The position numbers and the translations under genes are program-made. Positions 17,196-24,685 of a stretch of DNA of 49,912 nucleotides are shown piece after piece. Where the stretch lies: NCBI GenBank assembly GCA_947383005.1, contig CANDBT010000033.1, forward strand, positions 1 to 49,912. Reading direction: 5' to 3'. This DNA is from an uncultured bacterium. Lineage in GTDB: Bacteria; Bacillota; Clostridia; Lachnospirales; Lachnospiraceae. Position 1 is the stretch's first letter; each line of letters opens with the position of its first letter. The notes beneath the pieces were generated by a model. That model had not been told where the DNA came from. It saw only the letters and a program-made list of their open reading frames with translations, and made no database searches.

Positions 17196-18098
17196 ATGAT
17201 AAGCAAAGATTTGTTTCGGAAATGTTTTTTGGCCATTTTGGTAGCGGCAATGACTATGGGAGCCACTATGTCAGTTTGGGCTGGGGAGTGGCGGCAGGAT
17301 GGCACCGGTTGGTGGTGGCAGGAGGACAATGGCGGCTATCCAGTGAATACCTGGCAATGGATTGACGGGAACCGGGATGGGGTGGCCGAGTGTTACTATT
17401 TTATGCCAGACGGGTATCTGCTGGTCAATGGGGTGACGCCGGATGGTTACACCATTAACGGAGATGGCGCGTGGACGGTTGACGGTATAGTACAGCAAAA
17501 ACAGGTTGGCACAGAACAGGGAACGCCGGAGATATCGCAAAGGCAGAAGGAGGTCATGGAGTTAGTAGTGGGGGTAAGCGTACCATTGGAGAGGGATGTT
17601 TTCAGGACGAGTACGATGCGGGGGGATGATTTTGCGGTTTGCTTTAACGGGATGTTTCTCGGTGGTGCTGGTAATACGGAAAAATTGTTCCCTTCTTACC
17701 TTGGAAGAGAATATATCAAAGACGCATGGGGATATGATGCATCATACGAGGTTTTTGATATAGAAAGAAACTTGAAATGCTTGGTGGATATTTACGGCTC
17801 TGGGGTAGACAAAGAGAAGACCAGAAAAAACTGGCAGGAAGGGAATCAAGTAAATAGCCAGGATAAGCTTTATTGTTGTTATGCAGACGGAGATCCTGTT
17901 ACGGAAGCCAAACTTACGGATTTTGCTATGGAAAATGGGAAATTAGTAGCAAAGGGGACTTTTGACGGATCTTCTAATGGAGGGGATTACTGGAATGGTA
18001 CGATGACTGCCATATTCCGGCCTAATGCGGACAGTTTCTTTGGATATACATTGGAGTCGATCGAAACGACTTCCGTGAATATCGGAAGCGAATGGTAA
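17196..18098 (+). CDS. Secreted cell-wall-binding-repeat protein
   Basis: The 300-residue exported protein has signal peptide MISKDLFRKCFLAILVAAM, cleaved near VWAGEW. Residues about 28-95 contain two to three aromatic, glycine-rich segments (GWWWQEDNGGYPVNTWQWIDGN, then AECYYFMPDGYLLVNG, TPDGYTINGDGAW) typical of choline-binding or cell-wall-binding repeats. The C-terminal 190 residues match no family I know. The ATG at 17196 was chosen because AAGGAG is 7 bases upstream and the signal peptide is then well placed; 17193 and 17145 are alternatives. Confidence 0.7.
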   Translation: MISKDLFRKCFLAILVAAMTMGATMSVWAGEWRQDGTGWWWQEDNGGYPVNTWQWIDGNRDGVAECYYFMPDGYLLVNGVTPDGYTINGDGAWTVDGIVQQKQVGTEQGTPEISQRQKEVMELVVGVSVPLERDVFRTSTMRGDDFAVCFNGMFLGGAGNTEKLFPSYLGREYIKDAWGYDASYEVFDIERNLKCLVDIYGSGVDKEKTRKNWQEGNQVNSQDKLYCCYADGDPVTEAKLTDFAMENGKLVAKGTFDGSSNGGDYWNGTMTAIFRPNADSFFGYTLESIETTSVNIGSEW

Positions 18099-18222
18099 TA
18101 GTGATTGTTTTTATAAGCAGCAAATCTAAAGTTTTTCTGACAATTCATCAAACCCCCTGTTCAAAGGATTTTTTCTCTGGTAAAATAGCAGGCGAATGAA
18201 TCGTAAGAGAGGGGCGCATTTT

Positions 18223-19566
18223 ATGAAGGCTAATATTGACGGGCATTCTTTTACCGGCCTGATGGTGGCTGGTTTGCTGATGGCTGCTGTGTTTGGCGGT
18301 GCAAAACCGGATACTTTTAGCGGGATGACGGAGCTGCCGGTAAAAAAGAGTGGTATTTATCTGACGGAATACAAAAGCAGTATGTTAGCGATGTCTAATC
18401 GTGAAAAATTTGAAATTTATGCTGAAAATAACGTGGCGCAGTTTCAGTCGCCGGGGCAGCAGGCCGGTGCGGCGGATGGCCAGCAGGCATCATCCGTACA
18501 AGAAACGACTCAAACGGTAAGCCGGACGATAACTGCGGGCCAGAGAAAGTCTTCCGGCAAGGGAGAAAGCGGCAGCCGAAACCCAGGGAACCAGAATCCA
18601 GGGAACCAAAGCCCGGGGAATCAGGATTCGGGAAACCAAGGCCCAGGGAACCAGAATTCGGGAAACCAGGGTCCCGGCAGCCAGAATCCAGGAGTTCAGA
18701 ATCCCGGCGGTCAAACGGGGATTATTACCGAAGGGGAAAAGGGCGCGCAGTCGGAACCGATTTTTGGCGGCGCTACTTTGACCATGCTGAATTCCCAGAG
18801 TGACAGCCAGATGTTGTCCGTGATTATCCAGACAAGCCAGGGCAGCCTGATTGTGGTGGATGGAGGGCTGGGCAAGGACGGCGATTATCTGCGCAGCCAG
18901 ATCCAGGCCAGAGGGAATCATGTATCGGCATGGCTGATTACCCACCCGCATGGGGATCACGCAGGCGCGCTTTACCGGATTTTGCAGGATGAGGCGGAAG
19001 GAGCGCAGTCAGGCATGCAGATTGACGGGATTTATTATTCTTTTGCCGCACCGGAATGGTATACGGTTCATGACCCGTCGGAGCAGACGATGGCGCATGC
19101 GATTATCGGCACGTTTTCCGGCCTGCCGGAGACGATGCTGCATCAAGTGTCCAAAGGTCAGACGATTCAGGTGGATGATGTGACGATTCAGGTAATGAAT
19201 GACCGTTATGAGCTGAGTACGGATAAAGGGAATAATGCCGGCATTGTTTATAAGATGCTGATTAATGGAAAATCCATTTTGTTTTTGGGGGATATGGCTG
19301 AGGAAGGCGGACGCCGTTTGTTGGCAGAGGCAGGGCCGGAGGCATTGAAATCCGATATTGTGCAGATGGCGCATCATGGGCAGAACGGAGTAGGAGAGGA
19401 GGTTTATCAGGCAATTAATCCCAGTATTTGCCTATGGCCAACTCCTCAGTGGCTTTGGGAAAATTCCAGCGGGAAATACCGTACCGGAGAGACGAAAAAT
19501 TGGATGAGCCGTTTGAATGTACAGAAACATTACTGTATGAAGGATGGAGATCAAATTATCCGATAA
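18223..19566 (+). CDS. Exported metallo-beta-lactamase-fold hydrolase (ComEC C-domain-like)
   Basis: The 447-residue protein has an N-terminal hydrophobic segment (GLMVAGLLMAAVFGG) and a low-complexity linker with about eight G-N-Q-(N/S/D/G)-(P/S) units. From about residue 185 there is an MBL-fold domain: SVIIQTSQGSLIVVDGGLGKDG, then H241 in the HPHGDHAG metal motif, FLGDMAEEG and AHHGQNG. These match the MBL domain attached to ComEC DNA-uptake channels, which also occurs alone as a secreted or anchored hydrolase. Whether the substrate is nucleic acid is unknown. The ATG at 18223 (with GAGAGGGG upstream) is preferred to 18196. Confidence 0.78.
   Translation: MKANIDGHSFTGLMVAGLLMAAVFGGAKPDTFSGMTELPVKKSGIYLTEYKSSMLAMSNREKFEIYAENNVAQFQSPGQQAGAADGQQASSVQETTQTVSRTITAGQRKSSGKGESGSRNPGNQNPGNQSPGNQDSGNQGPGNQNSGNQGPGSQNPGVQNPGGQTGIITEGEKGAQSEPIFGGATLTMLNSQSDSQMLSVIIQTSQGSLIVVDGGLGKDGDYLRSQIQARGNHVSAWLITHPHGDHAGALYRILQDEAEGAQSGMQIDGIYYSFAAPEWYTVHDPSEQTMAHAIIGTFSGLPETMLHQVSKGQTIQVDDVTIQVMNDRYELSTDKGNNAGIVYKMLINGKSILFLGDMAEEGGRRLLAEAGPEALKSDIVQMAHHGQNGVGEEVYQAINPSICLWPTPQWLWENSSGKYRTGETKNWMSRLNVQKHYCMKDGDQIIR
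18580..18715 (+). repeat. Degenerate 15/30-bp repeats encoding a Gly-Asn-Gln-Pro linker
   Basis: Units such as GGGAACCAGAATCCA recur about eight times with substitutions and keep the reading frame. The encoded linker should be flexible and extended, separating the membrane segment from the catalytic domain. Confidence 0.75.
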
Positions 19567-19687
19567 ACAGAATTTCTCTGTAGATTTATCTGTTGCAGAA
19601 AAACAATTATAATGAGTGGACAAACATTGGATATAAGTCAATTTTACACTCTACTTTGCTAAAATATATAGTAAGTGGAGGAGACTT

Positions 19688-20041
19688 ATGATTATGAAGA
19701 GCAATATCAGGCAGTTGCGGAAGCAGAGAAATATTTCGCAGAAGGTATTGGGTGAAGATATCGGTTTGTCCCAGCAGGTTATCAGCCGTATGGAGCGGGA
19801 CAGAAGCAAGATTCAGGTGGATGTACTGCTGAATCTTGCCGATTATTTCCATGTATCTACGGATTGTGTGTTGGGATATCGTATGGATGGGGAGGCAAAT
19901 AATCCTATGGAGGAAGCGCTGATGCTGCAAAGCGCTGCCGATCAGGAGCTGCTGGCGGTTATTGATGATTTGGAACAGATGGATTGGGCTAAAAGGCAAA
20001 AATTATGGCGGATATTGGCGGTTTTAAAGCGGTGTCTCTGA
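19688..20041 (+). CDS. XRE-family transcriptional regulator
   Basis: The 117-residue protein has an N-terminal Cro/C1-type HTH (IRQLRKQRNISQKVLGEDIGLSQQVISRMERDRSKIQ, residues about 6-42, then a helix ending in STDCVLGY). A C-terminal helical region of about 50 residues probably dimerises. GGAGGAG precedes the ATG. It stands alone; the next gene is convergent and 21 bases away. The target is unknown. Confidence 0.85.
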   Translation: MIMKSNIRQLRKQRNISQKVLGEDIGLSQQVISRMERDRSKIQVDVLLNLADYFHVSTDCVLGYRMDGEANNPMEEALMLQSAADQELLAVIDDLEQMDWAKRQKLWRILAVLKRCL

Positions 20042-20062
20042 TGAGGCGCCGCTTTTGCGGGT

Positions 20063-21043
20063 TCAATCGGTAACAGTCAGGCCGCTGTGATAGGAGTAAC
20101 TGCCCAATTCATTTAAAAGTCGTGATATGTCCTGGTTGGGGGTCATATAGCTGGGCTGGATTAACGAATTCAGGATAGCATAGACATTGCTGCATTTTAA
20201 CAGGCACTGGTGGAAGAGATCCGGGAAGGACGCTTGGGAAGCGAGGCGGCGGTCCCAGGGGTTGCACCAGGTTTCGTGATCCAGGTTCAGGCAGACCCGG
20301 GGCTGGGATACTTTATCTGTAACCAGCTTGGGGGATGCAACGGGATTTTTGAGAAATATATTTTCAAAAAAAGCAATGCTGCTGCTTTTGCGTCCGGAAG
20401 GGTCAGCGAGGGTCCGGCATCCGAAGCGCATGGCGAGGATAGAACGATGCACCATTTGCGGAGTTACCTGGAAATTGTTGGAGTAAGTGATAGGATAATA
20501 CGCATCGTTAATACATCGGGACAGAAAGCGGGAAATAAATTGAGTTTCCATGCCGTTCAGGCATATGGTAGCCGCCTGGTTAAACTGAGACGGCTTTTTC
20601 TTTTTGTACTTGAGCAAGAGCAGAGCGTCGATGTCGTTTTCCAGGGCGGCGTGCATTCCATGAGCTTGGGTGGTAGGAGCTTTGGCATTGTAGCCAATGC
20701 GTCCATATACATAGGGATGGCAAATGGAATCACCAATATAGTGGCAAAGATAGCCGCAAAAATAGGCGAGGCCCTCCTCTCGCTGTTGCCGGGACGAGAT
20801 ATCAGCCAGATTACGCAAATAGCAGGAGAAAAAGTCCTGAATATGGTGTTCATGCATGTAAGAGGCTACGTTGCGGTAATCCCGGTGTCTCAGGATGGGT
20901 ATATTATAGAAAAACATGTCGGGCCCCTGCAGGCCAAGCTGGTAAAGCCAACGGTATTTGGAAATAATGAATTTAAGCTGATTGTTAGGCAAATCGTTGT
21001 AAGCTTTCATACCCAAAATGTAATGTGTAGTAAAACCAGGCAT
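20063..21043 (-). CDS. Zinc-dependent phospholipase C family protein
   Basis: The 326-residue protein matches the bacterial zinc-dependent phospholipase C/S1-P1 nuclease-like fold by its histidine pattern: MPGFTTHYILGMKAY at the N-terminus, YRNVASYMHEHH, then YFCGYLCHYIGDSICHPYVY and THGMH-like HGMHAALENDID. These His and Asp residues would bind zinc ions. There is no signal peptide, unlike the secreted clostridial toxins, so it is probably an intracellular or housekeeping member common in Lachnospiraceae. AAGGGGAATTCCT precedes the ATG. Confidence 0.78.
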   Translation of the reverse strand: MPGFTTHYILGMKAYNDLPNNQLKFIISKYRWLYQLGLQGPDMFFYNIPILRHRDYRNVASYMHEHHIQDFFSCYLRNLADISSRQQREEGLAYFCGYLCHYIGDSICHPYVYGRIGYNAKAPTTQAHGMHAALENDIDALLLLKYKKKKPSQFNQAATICLNGMETQFISRFLSRCINDAYYPITYSNNFQVTPQMVHRSILAMRFGCRTLADPSGRKSSSIAFFENIFLKNPVASPKLVTDKVSQPRVCLNLDHETWCNPWDRRLASQASFPDLFHQCLLKCSNVYAILNSLIQPSYMTPNQDISRLLNELGSYSYHSGLTVTD

Positions 21044-21189
21044 AGGAATTCCCCTTTTTATATATTTTTTGTAGGTTAAAATCCTCTTGCGAGCGGAGCA
21101 TGCATCGGATTTCCAACCTTTGACGATCCTAATTCATGTTAAATCCTTTGCTGTCTGAACTGTTTGCTATTGTACCATCTCCTTTGGAC

Positions 21190-21290
21190 AGGCTCCCTCA
21201 GGGGGATGCGCACAGTTCGCTTAGGAATTTGTCCTCCCTCTGGCCGGACGCGAACTGGCGCAGGTATAATCTCTGTCGAGATTATACCAT
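21190..21290. other. Three adjacent hairpins between divergent genes
   Basis: In the 350-bp gap between the phospholipase-like gene and the symporter gene, TCCC/GGGA (about 21194-21205), GCGCACAGTTCGC/GCGAACTGGCGC (21208-21220 and 21250-21261) and a perfect 11-bp stem GGTATAATCTC/GAGATTATACC (21263-21288) lie side by side. No T-run follows on either strand. It might be a leader RNA of either gene; I do not recognise the class. The rest of the gap shows nothing else. Confidence 0.5.
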
Positions 21291-21393
21291 AGGTGAGAAA
21301 AAAATGCGAGGGATATACAAGGGATAGAGGAATAGATTGCCTGTGATTGTACATAAAATACTGTAATTAAAAACTGCAGGCGGCCAGTTAAAA

Positions 21394-22776
21394 ATGGATA
21401 TGGGGGAAGTGATTCATTTTCTTGTTTGGGGGCCATGGACATTGGTATTATTTTTGGGGACAGGGTTGTGGTTCACGATAAAGTCCGGATGTTTCCAGTT
21501 TTTAGGATTTAGGTATTGGTGGAAGAACACTGCGGGAAGTTTGTGGAGAAGGAATAGGGAAGAGAATCCTCGTACAATTACTCAATTTCAGTCTGCCTGC
21601 ACAGCATTGGCGGCAACCATTGGCACGGGAAATATTGTGGGAGTGGCTACGGCTCTGACTGCCGGCGGGCCTGGTGCTTTGTTTTGGATGTGGGTATCGG
21701 CAGCGATTGGCATGATGACCGCTTATGCGGAAACCAGTCTTGGGCAGCAATATCGTTATCGGCAGAAAGACGGTCATTGGCTGTGCGGCCCGATGATCTA
21801 TATGGAGCGTGGGTTGGGATGCCCGCTTTTGGGAATCCTTTATGCGTTGTTTGCCTTTTGTGCCTCTTTGGGGATGGGGAGTATGGTACAATCAAATTCC
21901 ATGAGCGGGACGTTGCATTATTCGGTACATGTGCCCCCGTTGTTGAGTGCGTTTTTAATTACCCTGTTGGCAGGGATAGTGATTTTAGGGGGAATTGGGA
22001 GGATATCCAGGGTCTCCGAACGCTTGATGCCCATATCGGCAGGAATTTATGTAATATTCTCCGTGATGGTTATATTGTCTTATTGGGAATACCTTCCGCG
22101 GGTTTTAGCGGCGGTTTTCCGAGAGGCGTTTCGCATCGAATCGGTAGGAGGAGGAGTCAGCGGATTTTTATTGAGCCGTAGTGTGCGCTATGGTTTGTCC
22201 CGGGGAGTGTTTTCCAATGAAGCGGGCTTGGGGAGTTTGGCAGTACTTCATGGGGCGGCGGAAAAGACGACCCCAAAGGAACAAGGCATGTGGGCGATGT
22301 TTGAAGTGTTTTTTGATACGGTAGTGATTTGCACATTGACTGCATTGGTAATTTTGTGTGTAGGGTATGGGGAGAGAGATTATGCCGGAACCTTCCGTCT
22401 GCTTGGGGAAGACGGCGCGGCATTGGCGATTGCCTGTTTTCGGGTTCGTTTTGGAGGTGCGGGAGAAGCGCTGGTATCTGGCGCTATGGCAGTATTTGCC
22501 TTTGCAACCATTATTGCCTGGTATTATCTGGGGCGACAGACGTTTCATTATCTGGCGGAACGGTTGTGTCCCCGCTACTTTTCAGGAGAAAAAGGTGAGG
22601 GGCTATATTTGGTTTTATATTTACTGGCGGTATTTATCGGAGGTATTTGCCGGGTAGAGGCAGTTTGGCTGGTGTCAGATGTAGCTAACGGCCTGATGGC
22701 ATATCCGAATTTGCTGTCATTGCTTCTGCTTTCACGACAGGTGGCATTTCCCGGAATAGATATGGCTGGCGGTTAA
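21394..22776 (+). CDS. Amino acid carrier protein, AGCS family (sodium:alanine/glycine symporter)
   Basis: The 460-residue integral membrane protein imports small neutral amino acids with Na+. Family motifs are clear: FLGTGLWFTIKSG near the N-terminus, FQSACTALAATIGTGNIVGVATAL (the family's binding-site helix), GPGALFWMWVSA and FSNEAGLGSLAVLHGAA. About ten or eleven hydrophobic segments can be counted. No strong ribosome binding site precedes the ATG at 21394, only GGCGGCC, so expression may be low or the start slightly different (ATG at 21400). Confidence 0.85.
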   Translation: MDMGEVIHFLVWGPWTLVLFLGTGLWFTIKSGCFQFLGFRYWWKNTAGSLWRRNREENPRTITQFQSACTALAATIGTGNIVGVATALTAGGPGALFWMWVSAAIGMMTAYAETSLGQQYRYRQKDGHWLCGPMIYMERGLGCPLLGILYALFAFCASLGMGSMVQSNSMSGTLHYSVHVPPLLSAFLITLLAGIVILGGIGRISRVSERLMPISAGIYVIFSVMVILSYWEYLPRVLAAVFREAFRIESVGGGVSGFLLSRSVRYGLSRGVFSNEAGLGSLAVLHGAAEKTTPKEQGMWAMFEVFFDTVVICTLTALVILCVGYGERDYAGTFRLLGEDGAALAIACFRVRFGGAGEALVSGAMAVFAFATIIAWYYLGRQTFHYLAERLCPRYFSGEKGEGLYLVLYLLAVFIGGICRVEAVWLVSDVANGLMAYPNLLSLLLLSRQVAFPGIDMAGG

Positions 22777-22877
22777 GGGGCTGCGAGGACATCCCCATAT
22801 AGATTGCCTGTACGATTTGCAGATTAACAATCAACACGATTAGGCGAATAATCATAATGACAATAGGAAGAAAGCGT

Positions 22878-22906
22878 TTGACAAAGAAGGAGAAATCAAG
22901 TATACT
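22878..22906 (+). promoter_or_regulatory. Consensus promoter upstream of the riboswitch
   Basis: A perfect TTGACA at 22878-22883 and TATACT at 22901-22906 are 17 bases apart. The predicted start near 22913 coincides with the first base of the riboswitch-like leader. Confidence 0.8.
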
Positions 22907-22912
22907 AGATTC

Positions 22913-23012
22913 ACAAAAGGGAGTAGCCTGCATCTGTAAGATGTTTTGCAATATCGTCATCACGGCTGTGAGTGAAAACAGTCCGGTATGCATAGAATAA
23001 GCGAGACTTTTG
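22913..23012 (+). ncRNA. yybP-ykoY (manganese) riboswitch aptamer
   Basis: The leader starts with AAAAGGGAGTAGC, the hallmark 5' strand of the yybP-ykoY class, and ends with AGCGAGACTTTT, the matching 3' strand. AAAAG and CTTTT pair as P1. Between them are GTCATCACGGC and two further helices, consistent with the class. Known members bind Mn2+ at the junction of these two conserved loops and switch on Mn2+ efflux genes. The gene it precedes is a cation exchanger. Recognised by eye; a covariance-model search (yybP-ykoY family) would settle it. Confidence 0.78.
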
Positions 23013-23050
23013 TTGCGTGATATGAGCGCGGCAGGAGTTTCGCTTTTTTT
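23001..23050 (+). terminator. Riboswitch-controlled terminator
   Basis: GCGAGACT (23001-23008) pairs with AGTTTCGC (23036-23043), followed by seven T. The 5' arm is the same stretch that forms the 3' half of riboswitch helix P1, so ligand-stabilised P1 should block termination and let transcription reach the exchanger gene. Confidence 0.75.
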
Positions 23051-23214
23051 GTATCATAGGTAAGTACGTCCTATGATACAAAACGCTCCGCGTGGTTGCT
23101 GAGTGCCAGTGGCACTCGTTTAGCAACGGCTGAAGTGGAACGTAGAGCGCACTCCGCGCAAAGGAAGATGGCTGCTGGCGCAGCCGCGCTCCGGCGCGAG
23201 AGTCCGGCAAGCAG
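23051..23214. repeat. Repeat E1 with inserted module C2
   Basis: TATCATAGG/CCTATGATA form a hairpin at 23052-23080. A GC-rich part (AGCGCACTCCGCGCAAAGG through GAGAGTCCGGCAAGC) is shared nearly base for base with 46180-46254. Module C2 (23095-23144, hairpin arms GAGTGCCA and TGGCACTC around one G) sits inside E1 but is absent from the 46143 copy. It lies in the transcribed leader between the riboswitch and the exchanger gene. Confidence 0.75.
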
Positions 23215-23279
23215 GGAAAAACTTTCCAAATACTCGATTTGCAGGTAATTTCGGAAAACAACTCAAACAGGAGGGAAAA

Positions 23280-24203
23280 ATGAAAATTATGGTTTATGTA
23301 ATGCTGGCGGCTGGTTTTGTGCTTCTAATCAAAGGAGCGGATTTTTTTGTGGAGGCAAGCTCCTCGGTTGCCAGGAAACTTCGGATACCCAGCATAATCG
23401 TTGGGCTGACAGTTGTGGCATTTGGAACCAGCGCACCGGAGCTAGCGGTCAGTACCGCTGCTTCTCTGGCAGGAAATAATGAGATTGCAGTAAGCAATGT
23501 TATCGGATCGAATATTTTTAACTTGCTGGCAGTATTGGGGGCATGCGGCGCCATTCGTGCGTTTCCGGTCCGGCTGCGTTGGGATTTTGCTGCTGCTATT
23601 GCCGCAGCGGTGCTCCTGTTGTTTATGATCTTGCGGGATATGTTTCTCAGCCGCATAGAAGCATTTGTCCTATTGGGGATGTTCATCGCCTTTTTGGTGA
23701 TGATTGTAAAAGACGGTTTGAAGAACCGGGTTGAGGCAGAAGAAGAAAAAAAGACAATACCGTTTTTGCTGTGTTTGGTTTATGGGGCAGGTGGTTTGGC
23801 GGCGATTGTCTGTGGAGGAGATTTGGTAGTGGATTGTGCCAGCCAGATTGCGGCGAATTTTGGTTTGAGCCAAACATTGATCGGATTGACTGTGGTGGCG
23901 ATGGGAACATCCCTTCCGGAGCTGGTGACTTCTGTTGTGGCGTCCCGGAAAGGGGAAAACGCGATGGCGTTGGGAAACGTCCTTGGTTCAAACATATTTA
24001 ATGTATTGATGGTTTTGGCCATATCGGCGGCTGTAAAGCCTATAGCAGTGAATTTGTTCGCTGTTGTGGATGCGGCTTGTTTAGTGGCATTTAGTTTGAT
24101 AGCATTGATTTTGTGTCGGACGAGGGATCAGATCAGCCAGAAGGAGGGGGTGGCAATGCTGGTGATGTATACGGTATATATGGTTTATATATGTATCCGT
24201 TAA
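23280..24203 (+). CDS. CaCA-family cation exchanger (YrbG-like), probable Mn2+/Ca2+ efflux
   Basis: The 307-residue membrane protein has the two inverted alpha-repeats of the calcium/cation antiporter superfamily: VAFGTSAPELAVS (residues about 44-56) with VIGSNIFNLLAV, and VAMGTSLPELVTS (about 205-217) with VLGSNIFNVLMV. The acidic Glu in each P-E-L forms the ion site. About ten transmembrane segments are visible. Annotated relatives are called K+-dependent Na+/Ca2+ exchangers, but control by a yybP-ykoY riboswitch here points to Mn2+ export as the physiological role (inference). AGGAGGG lies before the ATG. Confidence 0.88.
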   Translation: MKIMVYVMLAAGFVLLIKGADFFVEASSSVARKLRIPSIIVGLTVVAFGTSAPELAVSTAASLAGNNEIAVSNVIGSNIFNLLAVLGACGAIRAFPVRLRWDFAAAIAAAVLLLFMILRDMFLSRIEAFVLLGMFIAFLVMIVKDGLKNRVEAEEEKKTIPFLLCLVYGAGGLAAIVCGGDLVVDCASQIAANFGLSQTLIGLTVVAMGTSLPELVTSVVASRKGENAMALGNVLGSNIFNVLMVLAISAAVKPIAVNLFAVVDAACLVAFSLIALILCRTRDQISQKEGVAMLVMYTVYMVYICIR

Positions 24204-24214
24204 TTGTATATGGT

Positions 24215-24275
24215 CAGTACTACCTTGCGAAAATTCCGGTGAATTCGGCACTCGCTATTTCCGCAAGGCAATATT
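24215..24275. repeat. Palindromic element A2
   Basis: The 61-bp copy has left end CAGTACTACCTTGCGAAAA, core GTGAATTCGGCACTCGCT and right end ATTTCCGCAAGGCAATATT. The right end has drifted from the perfect terminal inverted repeat seen in A1. It lacks the 150-bp internal block of A1. Confidence 0.75.
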
Positions 24276-24296
24276 AATGCAACGCTGTATTAGTTT

Positions 24297-24329
24297 GTTT
24301 CTGTTCACATTGTACCTGTGAACGGCAAT
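24297..24329. repeat. Palindromic repeat B2
   Basis: GTTTCTGTTCACA and its near complement TGTGAACGGCAA flank a short spacer, matching the palindrome at 15350-15382 with a few changes. It directly follows A2. Confidence 0.55.
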
Positions 24330-24344
24330 TGTTATTTCACAACG

Positions 24345-24373
24345 AAAGACCCCTCCGCAGCGGAGGGGTCTTT
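24345..24373. terminator. Perfect 13-bp terminator hairpin
   Basis: AAAGACCCCTCCG and its exact complement surround a CAG loop. The stem itself ends in TTT on both strands. It ends the exchanger transcript. The 24374-24619 stretch that follows holds no recognisable gene. Confidence 0.85.
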
Positions 24374-24483
24374 CTAAACTACAATTTATAAGAGGTTAAA
24401 AAAGGGAGGAGAGCTGATAATTCGATTACCAGCCCGAGTATTATGAAAAAAATCTTATAAGCATCTCATATTCAACGGCATCA

Positions 24484-24530
24484 ATGGTTGCTTACGATTA
24501 TAGTATACGCAGTAATCGTGAAGAAACCAT
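24484..24530. other. Long imperfect palindrome upstream of the esterase cluster
   Basis: ATGGTTGCTTACGATTA (24484-24500) pairs with TAATCGTGAAGAAACCAT (24513-24530) with one mismatch and one bulge, around TAGTATACGCAG. It lies about 90 bases before the promoter at 24620 and could be an operator or a DNA cruciform. No repeat partner was seen elsewhere in the window. Confidence 0.45.
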
Positions 24531-24619
24531 GATAATTATGTAAAAGGTTTTTGAATGATTTATGAACAGATAATGAACGCAGTCGCTATTGTTTAAAGCT
24601 TTGCAGATTTTTGCCGCTC

Positions 24620-24648
24620 TTGCTATTTAAGTTTTTTTGTGGTATATT
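24620..24648 (+). promoter_or_regulatory. Promoter for the two-esterase/ATP-grasp cluster
   Basis: TTGCTA and TATATT are 17 bases apart. The start point would be about 30 bases before the first esterase start codon. No other good promoter is seen before the downstream genes. Confidence 0.6.
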
Positions 24649-24685
24649 AGGGAATAAAGTCCATAGGGAAAGGATTGTAGTAATT

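Noticed and set aside
24240-24252. GAATTCGGCAC, similar to an EcoRI cDNA-library adaptor, suggesting vector contamination
   Set aside because: It occurs in three diverged genomic copies inside a larger palindromic repeat (8345, 24240, and inverted at 39898 without the exact EcoRI site).
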